Shown: positions 34,052 to 43,309 of the stretch, in pieces
How positions within the stretch are numbered: the first letter of the stretch is position 1
Layout: each line of letters begins with the position of its first letter
NCBI RefSeq assembly: GCF_042677205.1
Contig: NZ_JBHTIU010000048.1
Location: 30,367 to 94,366, forward strand
Origin: Paenibacillus_L residui
Lineage (GTDB): Bacteria; Bacillota; Bacilli; Paenibacillales; NBRC-103111
Direction: 5' to 3'
Length of the DNA stretch: 64,000 bases
Program-made: the position numbers and the translations under genes
Notes under the pieces: model-generated
Database searches by the model: none
Told to the model about the DNA's origin: nothing
Seen by the model: only the letters and a program-made list of their open reading frames with translations

Positions 34052-35470
34052 TCAGCGTCCCCTTACCCCGTCTTCTACCATGGGTGCCGGCTGGGAAGGG
34101 TTCTCGGCTTTGGCGTCATGAGGAGTAGCGATGAGAGTTGGCTGGGCGGCATAGGTGTCTTTGGAAATGAGTTGGGAATCCGTCCGTTGCCCATTTTCAA
34201 TCTTATGCCGATAAGTTTCGACAATATAGCCGGGCTTGCCTTTTTGAATCTGCTGCTCTCTGGTCAGGCCGGGATTATACACGTATTTCACCGAAGGCTC
34301 CACTTCTTTCACTATAACCGATTCTACATCGTAAGTAATATGACTTGGAGTATGACCGAACAATTTGATGGTCAGCCGGTTTTCGATCAAGGTTGTCTTA
34401 ATCAGCAAATGACGGCCGGTATTGTTGCGGAACTTGAAATTAATATATCCGTCCGCATAAGTGGCGTCCTGACCCAATTCGACATAGCTGACGGGAAGGG
34501 TATGATTCCTTCTTTCCACAATTTCCAGGCCGCCACGCAGAGCGGCATTATACAACGTGCTGGACACCTGGCAAATCCCGCCGCCGATTCCGGTTACAAG
34601 CTGCCCGTTCACAATAACGGGGGCTTCCTTAAAGCCGAATTCCGTTTCAGCCCTATGGACGATTTGGCCGTAGTCGAAGACCTCCTGCGGACCCAGCAGC
34701 ATGTTATCCATTATGCGGGCGGCGGATTGAATATTGTGCATTCGGCCTTCCTCATTAGTCATGAATACTGTGGTAAATTCACTAAACTTGCGGTCAATGC
34801 CTTGGGCATTCAGATCTGCAGCCGTCACTTGCGGGTTCTCGGCAAGCAGGGGCAGATGGATGGAAGCCTGGGCGATCTCGCCGTTTAGGCCATTCCACTC
34901 TTTATCAAACCATTCCATAATTCTGCGCTTAAGCTCCTGTTCATCTATACGGTATGCCGTTTGCTCGGGTATGATTTCAATCCGGTCATCTTCCGTAATC
35001 ATTCTTCGGGCATCCTGGGGAGTTTGGCTGTACATATCCGACCATACAGATTTCAACATATTGTGCATTGCATTGTCATTAAAAAATAAGGTAAGCTTTA
35101 AGGATGACCCGGAAAGTCTCCAGCGGTTCCCTACTTGTTCGAAACGGTTTCCAGAGCGAAGCTGCTGCAGGACAGTGAAGAAGGGATCCATATCGATTCT
35201 GATTCCAAGCTGCTCCATAGTTAACGTATTCGGAGGGGCCTCCGGGCGGTCCGATGTCAAAGCGATCTTGGTTTGGGAGAACTCCCGGGCCGCTTGTTCC
35301 AGCTTGGCGACGGTTGAATAATAGGGGGCTCCGGCAATGGACCAGCCGTGCAGACTCATTCCCCTGGGAAATCGGTTCTGAGAGGCATAGCCTATAAGCG
35401 CCAAAAAAATTAAAAGTAGAGCCGATAATGCCGAAACAATGATTAATAGGCTCCTCCTTGACCATGGCAT
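34052..35470 (-). CDS. VanW family envelope protein
   Basis: Protein of 472 residues. It has an N-terminal membrane anchor (LLIIVSALSALLLIFLALIGYA), a peptidoglycan-binding-4-like region (about 60-230) and the VanW domain (about 255-390). The VanW domain carries FTTVFMTNEEGRMHNIQSAARI and VTGIGGGICQVSSTLYNAAL. The final about 70 residues (VKEVEPSVKYVYNPGLTREQQ...) resemble a G5-like stretch. The family (YoaR-like) is cell-wall associated, but its biochemical activity is not established. ORF start is an ATG preceded by AGGAGG-like bases on the minus strand (at about 35477-35482). Confidence 0.85.
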   Translation of the reverse strand: MPWSRRSLLIIVSALSALLLIFLALIGYASQNRFPRGMSLHGWSIAGAPYYSTVAKLEQAAREFSQTKIALTSDRPEAPPNTLTMEQLGIRIDMDPFFTVLQQLRSGNRFEQVGNRWRLSGSSLKLTLFFNDNAMHNMLKSVWSDMYSQTPQDARRMITEDDRIEIIPEQTAYRIDEQELKRRIMEWFDKEWNGLNGEIAQASIHLPLLAENPQVTAADLNAQGIDRKFSEFTTVFMTNEEGRMHNIQSAARIMDNMLLGPQEVFDYGQIVHRAETEFGFKEAPVIVNGQLVTGIGGGICQVSSTLYNAALRGGLEIVERRNHTLPVSYVELGQDATYADGYINFKFRNNTGRHLLIKTTLIENRLTIKLFGHTPSHITYDVESVIVKEVEPSVKYVYNPGLTREQQIQKGKPGYIVETYRHKIENGQRTDSQLISKDTYAAQPTLIATPHDAKAENPSQPAPMVEDGVRGR

Positions 35471-35696
35471 GAGAATGACCTCCTTAGATGATGCAACAAC
35501 CTTTCTTCAATTGTATGAAGAGAATGGACGAGATATTTCGCCTCCTTCTTCATTCGGCGTTATTCGTCACATGTCGGGATAAACTGTTAATTTGGTGAAA
35601 ATAACGGGGATTTGTTACGTTTTTGATACCAATCTAAAGGAATTTAAAGATTTATGTCGAAGTTTAAGAAGGTTACTACAAACAGGATGTGATAGC

Positions 35697-36383
35697 ATGA
35701 TTGAAATGCAGGACGTCTGGAAGACTTATCCGGACGGGACACATGCGATAAGGGGCATAAATCTTAAGGTTAATGCTAATGAATTTGTTTATGTTGTAGG
35801 CCCCTCCGGAGCGGGGAAATCTACTTTTATGAAAATGATATATAGGGAAGAGCGGCCTACCAAAGGTCAAATTTTTGTTAACGGCTTTAATCTGGAGAAG
35901 CTGAAGCCGCGTAAGATTCCTTATGTCCGGCGCAATATCGGAGTGATTTTCCAGGACTTCCGGCTTCTGCCCAAGTTAACGGTCTATGAGAATATTGCCT
36001 TTGCCATGGAAGCTATTGAAGCTCCCAAGAAGTTAATCAAGAAAAGAACGATGGAAGTATTGGAACTGGTCAAGCTGAAGGACAAAGCGGCCTCTTTCCC
36101 GACGCAGCTGTCCGGCGGGGAGCAGCAGAGAATTGCTATAGCCCGGGCGATTGTCAACAATCCGGCTGTCATTATAGCGGACGAGCCTACGGGAAATCTG
36201 GATCCTGAGACCTCATGGGGAATTATGAACTTGCTGGAGGAAATCAATTACCGGGGAACGACGATCATCATGGCTACGCATAACAAAGAAATTGTTAATA
36301 CCATCCGAAAGAGAGTAATTGCTATCGAACACGGCCAGATTGCCCGCGACCAAGCGAGAGGAGATTACGGCTATGACGATTAG
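35697..36383 (+). CDS. ftsE: FtsE, cell-division ABC ATPase
   Basis: Protein of 228 residues. With FtsX it forms a type VII ABC system that transmits ATP hydrolysis across the membrane to activate wall hydrolases. Walker A GPSGAGKST, signature LSGGEQQR and Walker B VIIADEPTGNLD are intact. I chose the ATG at 35697 (MIEMQDVWKTYPDG), the family N-terminus; the open frame upstream to 35592 is not coding by homology. The stop overlaps ftsX by 11 nt. No clear promoter was recognised in the 226 nt before it. Confidence 0.96.
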   Translation: MIEMQDVWKTYPDGTHAIRGINLKVNANEFVYVVGPSGAGKSTFMKMIYREERPTKGQIFVNGFNLEKLKPRKIPYVRRNIGVIFQDFRLLPKLTVYENIAFAMEAIEAPKKLIKKRTMEVLELVKLKDKAASFPTQLSGGEQQRIAIARAIVNNPAVIIADEPTGNLDPETSWGIMNLLEEINYRGTTIIMATHNKEIVNTIRKRVIAIEHGQIARDQARGDYGYDD

Positions 36384-37290
36384 TACACTTGGCCGGCACT
36401 TCAGAGAGGGTGGCAAGAACATTATCCGCAATGGGTGGATGACGTTCGCTTCGATCAGTTCGATATCTATATCGCTATTTATACTAGGGTTGTTCCTGAT
36501 TTTATCATTGAATGTCAATTATTTGACGGAACAAATAGAGAAGCAGGTGGAAATCAAGGTCTTCCTGGAGCTGGAAACGCCGCAGGAGGAAATAGAAGCG
36601 ATTGAAGCCGGCATTACCGGCATGCCCGAAGTAGAGAAGAACACTTTTGTTTCCAAAGAAGAAGGTTTAGAGATTCTGCGGGAAAAGATGGGGGAATCCG
36701 GTGAAGCCTATCTGGAAGGGCTGGATGGCGAGAACAATCCATTGAATGATTCCTTCACGGTAGAAGTCAAGGAACCGAGCCAGGTAGGAATGGTGGCTCA
36801 GAAGATTGAAGCCTTGAATACAGGGAAGGACCCGGCTCCGATCGTCAGCGTTAATTATGGTAAGGGGACCGTCGATACTCTGTTTAAAGTAACCTCCATT
36901 ATTCGCAACGTTGGGTTGGTGTTGGTCGTTTGCCTAGCGTTGACGGCGATGTTCCTGATATCCAATACGATCAAGCTGACCATCATGGCCCGTAACCGGG
37001 AAATTAAGATCATGAAGCTTGTAGGAGCTACCAACAGTTTTATCAATTGGCCTTTCTTCATAGAGGGGGCGCTGCTTGGATTGATAGGATCGATCATTCC
37101 GATCGGTATCCTGTCCTACGGATACTTTGAACTTCTAAAGTCGACCCAGGCCGATATCAGCGTTTTTATGGTGCATTTTAAACCGCTTCTGGAAGTCATA
37201 TATCCGGTCGGCATTTTATTGCTTTCCATCGGATTAGTTATCGGAATATGGGGCAGCACGATTTCGGTTCGCAAGTATTTAAAAGTGTAG
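36373..37290 (+). CDS. ftsX: FtsX, cell-division ABC membrane subunit
   Basis: Protein of 305 residues with four hydrophobic segments (about 25-50, 175-200, 225-250, 275-298). A large extracellular loop lies between the first and second; in this family that loop contacts the hydrolase or its coiled-coil activator. The start at 36373 (MTISTLGRHFREGGKNI) lies inside the end of ftsE. The next gene encodes an exported coiled-coil M23 protein, the likely partner. Confidence 0.95.
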   Translation: MTISTLGRHFREGGKNIIRNGWMTFASISSISISLFILGLFLILSLNVNYLTEQIEKQVEIKVFLELETPQEEIEAIEAGITGMPEVEKNTFVSKEEGLEILREKMGESGEAYLEGLDGENNPLNDSFTVEVKEPSQVGMVAQKIEALNTGKDPAPIVSVNYGKGTVDTLFKVTSIIRNVGLVLVVCLALTAMFLISNTIKLTIMARNREIKIMKLVGATNSFINWPFFIEGALLGLIGSIIPIGILSYGYFELLKSTQADISVFMVHFKPLLEVIYPVGILLLSIGLVIGIWGSTISVRKYLKV

Positions 37291-37302
37291 GAGGTATTTC
37301 TT

Positions 37303-38517
37303 TTGAAAAAGTTGTCGTTGTCTCTCACCGCCGTAGTCGTGGCCTTATGCCTGGTAGTGCAGCCCTATACAGGATTTGCCGGTCCTTTGGACGATATTAA
37401 CCGCAAGCTGGAGAATTTGCAGAAGCAGGAGCAGGAAGCGGCCAAGAAACGGAAGGAAGCCGAAGAGCTTAAGGCTTCCCTACAGGAGCAAAAAAGAGTA
37501 GAAATCATTACCCTGCAAGAGATTCAGGAAGAGATTGAGCGGCAGGTAGCCAAGCTGAACGAGCTGAATGAGCAGGTTAATGTGGTAACGGCTACGCTTC
37601 ATGAAACGACCCAACAGCTAGTAGATGCGGAGGAACGGGTAGAAGAAAGGGACAAGCAGTTGAAATCGAGAGTTCGGGCCATGTATATGAACGGTACGGT
37701 GTCCTATCTTGATGTTATACTTAGCGCGACCAGTTTCTCGGATTTTATCGAAAGATTTAATACGTTGAAGCTGATATCCGGTAATGACAAGCGGTTACTG
37801 GAAGCTAACAAAAAGGACCGCGACCTGATCGCGGAGAAAAAGATAGAGGTCGAAATTCAGCTGCAGGAAGCCGAGAGATTGTATGCTGAAGCGGAGGATG
37901 TGCGTCAGCAGCTGCTGGCACGCGAGAAGCAGAAGGAAGTGGCCATTGCCAGTCTGTCCGCCCAAGAGGCAGAAGCTGAGGGCATCAGTGAGGAGCAGGA
38001 ACAGAGTCTGGTCGCTCTGGCCAAGGAGAAAGCCCAACTGTACAATGAAAAAAATAAATTGATTCAGCAGCAAAAGGCTAAAGAAGCGAAGATGAAGACA
38101 TCCAATGTAAGCCGAGCTGGCGGGCAGCTGGCCTGGCCGGTTCCGGACAGCGGGATCATTACCTCCGAATTCGGTTATCGGATAGATCCCATTGCCAAGA
38201 AGAGAAAGCTGCATGCGGGCATGGATATCGCCGCCCCTAACGGAACTACAATTGTGGCTGCGGACGATGGAGTGGTCTTGATCGCTTCCTGGGTAAGAGG
38301 ATATGGCAATACGGTTGTGATCGACCACGGCGGTGGAATGTGGACCTGGTATGGCCACATCCGGCAGAATGGAATCAAAGTTAGCGAGGGAGACTCGGTT
38401 ACAAGAGGACAGAAGATTGCTGAAGTAGGATCAACGGGAGATTCCACCGGCAACCATCTTCATTTCGAGGTCAGAATTGACGAGAAGCCCGTTAACCCAA
38501 GGCCGTATGTGGAGTAG
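37303..38517 (+). CDS. exported coiled-coil M23 peptidase (EnvC/NlpD type)
   Basis: Protein of 404 residues. Signal peptide (MKKLSLSLTAVVVALCLVVQPYTGFAG), then a long coiled coil (about residues 28-265) broken by a loop. A C-terminal LytM/M23 domain follows (about 290-400). Zinc-ligand positions seem complete: HAGMD, the central YGH and HLHFEV. Unlike E. coli EnvC, it could therefore itself be an active endopeptidase. The TTG start at 37303 has GGAGGT upstream. It follows ftsX by 12 nt, so it is a strong candidate for the FtsEX-controlled hydrolase. Confidence 0.9.
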   Translation: MKKLSLSLTAVVVALCLVVQPYTGFAGPLDDINRKLENLQKQEQEAAKKRKEAEELKASLQEQKRVEIITLQEIQEEIERQVAKLNELNEQVNVVTATLHETTQQLVDAEERVEERDKQLKSRVRAMYMNGTVSYLDVILSATSFSDFIERFNTLKLISGNDKRLLEANKKDRDLIAEKKIEVEIQLQEAERLYAEAEDVRQQLLAREKQKEVAIASLSAQEAEAEGISEEQEQSLVALAKEKAQLYNEKNKLIQQQKAKEAKMKTSNVSRAGGQLAWPVPDSGIITSEFGYRIDPIAKKRKLHAGMDIAAPNGTTIVAADDGVVLIASWVRGYGNTVVIDHGGGMWTWYGHIRQNGIKVSEGDSVTRGQKIAEVGSTGDSTGNHLHFEVRIDEKPVNPRPYVE

Positions 38518-38603
38518 AAAATTAATAGCTTGTCTATTATAAACCGCACGTGCTTGTCATATACTAGCAGGTAAGTCAGGGTAGCAAAGGTGGTGCAAGG
38601 TTT

Positions 38604-40043
38604 ATGGTTTTTAAAGGCCGTACGGTTTTGGCATTTATTGTGCTGGCTATGTTCGCCAGCAGCATTCTTACTTTAACGATAGTGAGTCCTTCCTTTGCAA
38701 CCGTCGAAGCTCCGCAAGGAGAAGTAACCCGCAAGGATCTGGACAAGGTCACGAAAGCTTATGAGATTATTCGTCAGAGGTACTTGGAACAAGTCGATCA
38801 TGATAAGATCATCGACGGTGCCATTCAAGGCATGCTTGCCTCCCTGGAGGATCCGTTCTCTACGTATATGACGACCAAGGAAGCCAAGGATTTCGAGGAG
38901 CATATCAGTTCGTCCTTTCAAGGCATCGGGGCAGAGGTATCGTTGGATAACGGCAGAGTGACGATCGTCTCGCCTATTAAAGGCTCTCCCGCAGAGAAAT
39001 CCGGCTTGCGGGCCAAGGACGTCATATTAAGTGTAGACGGAGAATTGCTGGATGGGCTGACTTTGAATGAAGCCGTAGCCAAGATCCGCGGGCCCAAAGG
39101 AACCGAAGCAAAATTATCCGTCTTGCGGAGCGGTACCTCGGAACCGGTGGAGATTGTCATCGTTCGCGACGACATCCCCATAGAGACGGTCTACGCAGAG
39201 ATGCTGGAGGATTCCATAGGCAAGATCGAGATTACTCAATTCTCTTTCCAGACAAGTAAAAGATTTGAGGAGGAATTGAGCAAGCTGGAAGCCCAAGGAA
39301 TGAAAGGCCTGATTATCGATGTACGGAATGATCCCGGAGGTCTGTTGGATCAGGTGATTCATATCGTTCAGCCGTTTATCGAGAAGGGCAAGCCTATTGT
39401 CCAAATCGAAGACCGCAATGGGAAGCGGCAGCCGACGCTCTCCAAGAATCCTAACCCGGCCAAAGCGTATCCGGTCGCGGTTCTTATAAACCAAGGAAGT
39501 GCGAGCGCCTCGGAAATTCTGGCCGGTGCTTTGAAGGAATCGGCCGGCAGCCAATTAATCGGCGAGAAGACCTATGGCAAGGGAACGGTACAGGTCACTT
39601 TCGAGAAGGAAATGGGGGACGGCAGCAATATCAAATTGACAACCTCCAAATGGCTGACTCCGGACGGGAACTGGATTAACAAGACCGGAATCGAGCCGGA
39701 TATGAAGGTTGAGCAGCCGGAAATCTTTACAGTCAGACCTTTCAGTAAACAGGTGACGCTAACCTATGACATGGCTAATGAGGATGTAAAAGTACTGCAG
39801 ACGATGCTTCCTGCCCTAGGCTATTCCGTCAGCCGTAACGACGGATATTTCGATCAGCAGACGGTGGATGCCGTCAAAGCCTTCCAGACGGATAACAGCC
39901 TGACGGTCAACGGGGAAGTGGACGAACAGATGATGGGCCTGTTAGAAAGTAAAGTGATAGAGGCGATTCGCGATCCGAACAACGATAATCAGCTGAAGGC
40001 CGCTGTTCAATACTTGCGGGAAAAGCTGGCTAACGGTAATTAA
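38604..40043 (+). CDS. ctpB: carboxyl-terminal processing protease (S41, CtpA/CtpB)
   Basis: Protein of 479 residues. N-terminal membrane/signal segment (TVLAFIVLAMFASSILTLTIVSP), PDZ domain (about 100-185; GSPAEKSGLRAKDVILSVDG) and the S41 catalytic core. The serine lies in NQGSASASEI (about residue 300) and the lysine in GEKTYGKGTVQ (about 325). A peptidoglycan-binding domain forms the C-terminus (NEDVKVLQTMLPALGYSVSRNDGYFD). In B. subtilis the gene at this place (ctpB) cleaves SpoIVFA during sporulation. The equivalence rests on position and domain order. Confidence 0.93.
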   Translation: MVFKGRTVLAFIVLAMFASSILTLTIVSPSFATVEAPQGEVTRKDLDKVTKAYEIIRQRYLEQVDHDKIIDGAIQGMLASLEDPFSTYMTTKEAKDFEEHISSSFQGIGAEVSLDNGRVTIVSPIKGSPAEKSGLRAKDVILSVDGELLDGLTLNEAVAKIRGPKGTEAKLSVLRSGTSEPVEIVIVRDDIPIETVYAEMLEDSIGKIEITQFSFQTSKRFEEELSKLEAQGMKGLIIDVRNDPGGLLDQVIHIVQPFIEKGKPIVQIEDRNGKRQPTLSKNPNPAKAYPVAVLINQGSASASEILAGALKESAGSQLIGEKTYGKGTVQVTFEKEMGDGSNIKLTTSKWLTPDGNWINKTGIEPDMKVEQPEIFTVRPFSKQVTLTYDMANEDVKVLQTMLPALGYSVSRNDGYFDQQTVDAVKAFQTDNSLTVNGEVDEQMMGLLESKVIEAIRDPNNDNQLKAAVQYLREKLANGN

Positions 40044-40150
40044 AGGTTGCAGCATCGCTGCAGTGCTCTTTTACTGAATACATGCTGAAGACTTATTAAC
40101 TACCTTTTAGAGAAGCGGCAGGAAATTGAATAGAAACGTAGAATTTGTGA

Positions 40151-40185
40151 AGAAGGTCGGTTTGCACCGCCTTCTTATTCTTTTC
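40151..40185 (+). terminator. probable terminator between ctpB and minJ
   Basis: Hairpin AGAAGG-T-CGGT / ACCG-CCTTCT with loop TTGC and a T-rich tail TATTCTTTTC. A smaller hairpin TGCAGC atc GCTGCA at 40048-40062 lies directly after ctpB. Confidence 0.6.
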
Positions 40186-40202
40186 TATTAAGGAGAAATG
40201 GA

Positions 40203-41483
40203 ATGAATCCTTGGGTTGATTGGGGAGAGCAGATTGTCCGTGCAGTGGCTCAGCTTCTGCTGAATCCTCTGTATTATATAGGAATCGCCTTTATTATCCT
40301 TCAATACCGCCGGCAAATTTCGTTGGAGCGCAAACTATTTCATTCCCGCCTGCATTCCTTAATAGGCGAAACTTGGCGGACGCTGCTATGGGGTTGGCTG
40401 GCGGGCATAATGGCATCGGTTCTAATGCTCCTGTTCGGAGTGACGCTATCCCTCCAAGCAATGCTGCTGATTTGGGGGATATCGCTCCTGCTGATGCTGG
40501 TGCGGGTCCGTTATTTTTGTATTGCCTATTCTGTCGGGATCATAGGTCTTCTTCATTCCCTGGCACTGTTCGTCCCAAGCGCCGTTGACTGGCCTTGGGC
40601 AGGCTGGATATTTGCTACCGCATTATCGGTCAATATCCCATCGCTGCTAGCGTTGGCCGCGATTCTGCATTTGACGGAAGGGCTGCTGGTGCGGTGGCAA
40701 GGCAGCCGGATGGCAACGCCTCTCTTTATGGAGAGCAAACGAGGAAAGCTGGTAGGAGCCTACCATCTGCATGGATTTTGGCCTGTCCCCCTGTTTCTGT
40801 TAGTTCCTTCCGAGACGGGAATAAGCCATCTGCCGTGGAATCCATGGTTTGTGGAGGGCGGAGCAGCCGGCTGGGGAATGGTCGCTTTTCCCGCGCTGAT
40901 TGGATTTACGTCATCCACGATCAGCAAGCTTCCCTATCTGAAGGCGAGATTCGATTCGACATTATTATTGGGTTACTCGGTGCTTGTTCTCTGTGCTGCC
41001 ATCGGAAGCTACTATTGGGAGCCGCTGATCCTGGCGGCCTCCTTGCTGACCTTGCTGCTGCATGAAGGGATGATTGCTTATTCCAACAGTCAGGAGGAAA
41101 CGGCCCACCCGCTCTATGTGCATGATACCCGGGGCTTGAAAATATTGGCCGTCCTACCGAACAGTCCTGCAGCCGAATCAGGCATCCGGGCCGGAGAAAT
41201 TATTCGTAAAGTAAATCAGCGGAAAGTGATAACGAAGGAAGGGCTTCATCTTGCGATGCAGTTGAATCCAGCTTTCTGCAAGCTGGAAATTATCAATTTG
41301 GATGGGCACTCCAAGTTTGTCAGCCGGGCTATGTTCGCAGGGGAGCATCATCAGTTAGGACTGATTCTCTGTCCGGATGATAAGGCCGTATATTATGTGG
41401 AACAGAAGCCGGCTTCGATTTTTGCATATTTCCGCAAGAGAGACAACAGGCTTCGCAGCAATCCTTCCTCCGCCTCCTCTTGA
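40203..41483 (+). CDS. minJ: MinJ-like division-site protein with PDZ domain
   Basis: Protein of 426 residues. About eight hydrophobic segments span residues 15-300. A cytoplasmic C-terminal PDZ domain follows (about 315-395; GLKILAVLPNSPAAESGIRAGEIIRKVNQRKVI). This topology and the place between ctpB and uvrB match B. subtilis MinJ, which links DivIVA to MinD to keep division at midcell. The call rests on topology and synteny more than on sequence identity. AAGGAGAA precedes the ATG. Confidence 0.8.
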   Translation: MNPWVDWGEQIVRAVAQLLLNPLYYIGIAFIILQYRRQISLERKLFHSRLHSLIGETWRTLLWGWLAGIMASVLMLLFGVTLSLQAMLLIWGISLLLMLVRVRYFCIAYSVGIIGLLHSLALFVPSAVDWPWAGWIFATALSVNIPSLLALAAILHLTEGLLVRWQGSRMATPLFMESKRGKLVGAYHLHGFWPVPLFLLVPSETGISHLPWNPWFVEGGAAGWGMVAFPALIGFTSSTISKLPYLKARFDSTLLLGYSVLVLCAAIGSYYWEPLILAASLLTLLLHEGMIAYSNSQEETAHPLYVHDTRGLKILAVLPNSPAAESGIRAGEIIRKVNQRKVITKEGLHLAMQLNPAFCKLEIINLDGHSKFVSRAMFAGEHHQLGLILCPDDKAVYYVEQKPASIFAYFRKRDNRLRSNPSSASS

Positions 41484-41499
41484 GGGCGGATTAAATAAT

Positions 41500-41551
41500 G
41501 AAGCGGACAGGAAGACATTGTAACTTCAGCGTCTTCCTGTCCGCTTCTTTT
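41500..41551. terminator. bidirectional terminator between minJ and motB
   Basis: Stem GAAGCGGACAGGAAGAC / GTCTTCCTGTCCGCTTC (17 bp), 14-nt loop, TTTT on the + strand. It serves the convergent minJ and motB genes. Confidence 0.93.
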
Positions 41552-41567
41552 CAATCGAGTAACGATA

Positions 41568-42326
41568 TTATCTGAGTACGATGATCTCCACCCGCCGGTT
41601 CCTTTGTCTATTTTCATCGGATGTATTAGGAACGATAGGCTTGGTATCCGCATAGGCGGTAGAGAGAAACATGGATTCCGGCAGTCCGGCCTCATTCGTG
41701 AAGTACCGCAGTACGGACAGCGATCTTTCGGAGCTGAGTCTCCAGTTATCTTTATAATAAGCACCGGTCGCCAGCGGCAAGTCGTCGGTATGTCCTTCGA
41801 TGCTTATTTTCGTATTCAAGGTCGGGAACAAGCTGGCCAACTTTTCGAGAATCGGATAGGCGTTTTCCCTGAGATCAGCCTTACCTAAATCAAATAGCAG
41901 CAAATCATTCAAGGTAATGGCAACGCCTCTTGGGGTGTCGCCTATGGACACGGTGTCTTGCAGCTGTTCTTCTTCAATGTATTCATTGACAATCTTCATC
42001 AAGTCCTGAAGGCCTTGCTCTTTCCGCTTATCCATTTCCTCCAGGAAAGCCTCGAAATCCTTAAGGTTGCCTTCTTTTCCTTTGCCTGAATCCATTCCGC
42101 CGATGACGCCGGATCCTTGTTGTAGAACCGAGTCCCCTTTGCTGCTGAACTGCAGATGCAAAGTTTGTGCCAGATCGTTATATTTGGTTTCATCGACCTT
42201 GCTCATAGCGTACATAATGACAAAGAAAATGAGCAGCAGCGTTATCAAGTCCGCATATGTGATCAACCATCGTTCATGATTTTCAGGAACCTCCGGCTTC
42301 TTACCTCTCCTCGCCAAATTCTCCAC
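41568..42326 (-). CDS. motB: MotB, flagellar stator protein
   Basis: Protein of up to 252 residues. Single N-terminal membrane helix with the ion-binding aspartate in WLITYADLITLLLIFFVIMY, a plug/linker region, and a C-terminal OmpA-like peptidoglycan-binding domain (about 125-250; ISIEGHTDDLPLATG, NRQRNRRVEIIVL). GTG at 42326 or TTG at 42317 could be the start (AGGTGGAG precedes the latter). It overlaps the end of motA. Whether protons or sodium drive it cannot be told confidently. Confidence 0.94.
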   Translation of the reverse strand: MENLARRGKKPEVPENHERWLITYADLITLLLIFFVIMYAMSKVDETKYNDLAQTLHLQFSSKGDSVLQQGSGVIGGMDSGKGKEGNLKDFEAFLEEMDKRKEQGLQDLMKIVNEYIEEEQLQDTVSIGDTPRGVAITLNDLLLFDLGKADLRENAYPILEKLASLFPTLNTKISIEGHTDDLPLATGAYYKDNWRLSSERSLSVLRYFTNEAGLPESMFLSTAYADTKPIVPNTSDENRQRNRRVEIIVLR

Positions 42327-43104
42327 CTACTTCCGCTTTTGAGTTTTTCTTTTGATGAAGGAAGGAGGTCAGCTTTTTGCGAATTAACTGAGGATTCTCA
42401 CCTGCCTGTAGTGCCAGGATGCCTTCCAGCATCAGCTCCATAGTGGAAATCTGCTCTTTGCTGCGAACTTTAATTTTGTTGGCTATCGGCAGATAGGCAA
42501 CGTTTGCCGTGGCTACCCCATATAGAGTGGCGGCGAATGCAACGGCAATCGCGGGACCTAGGGAATCCGGATCGCTGAGGCTGCCGAGAACGTGAATAAG
42601 GCCCATAACGGTACCGACAATCCCCATTGTCGGAGCGAATCCTCCGGCCGATTCGAATATTTTCGCGTATCCTTCGTGGCGGGCTTCGAGCGCATCCATC
42701 TCCAGTTCCAGAATTTGGCGGGTCAATTCCGGATCCGTTCCATCGATAACCATCATTAATCCGTCTTTGAGGAATGGATCATGGTATTCGACAGCTCTTT
42801 GCTCCAGGGCAAGAACACCTTCTCTTCGAGCAATAGTCGCCATCTCCACAATGTCGTCGATAATGACTCCTGCTTCTTGCTTCTGTTCTTTAAAAGCCAT
42901 CCCCATCGCCTTGGGCAGTTCCTTGAGCTTGGACCAGGGGAAGCTGACGATGACCGCGCCGACGGTTCCGCCAACGACTATTAATAAGGCACTGGGAACG
43001 AACAAGGCGCTTAAATGACCGCCATCCCATATATAACCCATAATCAGTGCAAACAAGCCCACAATTAGCCCAATAATTGTTGTCAAATCCACGATAGATA
43101 CCAC
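42301..43104 (-). CDS. motA: MotA, flagellar stator protein
   Basis: Protein of 267 residues with four hydrophobic segments (about 3-23, 32-52, 150-170, 180-203). The conserved block GGFAPTMGIVGTVMGLIHVL is the third membrane helix of MotA/TolQ/ExbB proteins. The charged cytoplasmic loop lies between segments 2 and 3. It precedes motB on the same strand with overlapping ends. The pair is inserted between minJ and uvrB, unlike B. subtilis. Confidence 0.95.
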   Translation of the reverse strand: MVSIVDLTTIIGLIVGLFALIMGYIWDGGHLSALFVPSALLIVVGGTVGAVIVSFPWSKLKELPKAMGMAFKEQKQEAGVIIDDIVEMATIARREGVLALEQRAVEYHDPFLKDGLMMVIDGTDPELTRQILELEMDALEARHEGYAKIFESAGGFAPTMGIVGTVMGLIHVLGSLSDPDSLGPAIAVAFAATLYGVATANVAYLPIANKIKVRSKEQISTMELMLEGILALQAGENPQLIRKKLTSFLHQKKNSKAEVGGEFGEER

Positions 43105-43152
43105 TCCTAGTTCAGCTTATAATAGTTGGGAGGATAAGGAACCAATCTTGAT

Positions 43153-43200
43153 TTGCAACTCGGTTGCAAACAAGGTATAATAGTAGGAACAAACATTCCT
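43153..43200 (+). promoter_or_regulatory. promoter of uvrBA with LexA-like box
   Basis: TTGCAA at 43153-43158, 17-nt spacer, TATAAT at 43176-43181. Immediately downstream, GGAACAAACATTCC at 43186-43199 matches 12 of 14 positions of the Bacillus SOS box CGAACRNRYGTTYC. A second inverted repeat, TTGCAAC tcg GTTGCAA, covers the -35. The placement at the start site fits LexA repression. Confidence 0.65.
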
Positions 43201-43309
43201 ATATTTCAACACATGATAAACGGCAGTTGCCGTTTTCTATCCTTTTTATCGACCGCCAATGTGTAAAAGTTTAGAGGAAATCGCATTCCGAATTTAACGG
43301 AGGATTCTT

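Noticed and set aside
42301..42326. Frameshift or fusion between motA and motB
   Set aside because: The overlap of 10-26 nt is normal translational coupling; both proteins are complete with their usual ends.
43215..43242. GATAAACGGCAGTTGCCGTTTTC hairpin region before uvrB as a fourth repeat copy
   Set aside because: It shares the ACGGC/GCCGT and TATCC words with the repeat, but the AT-rich half and the outer stem are missing; it lies in a divergent promoter region and may be chance or a very degraded fragment.
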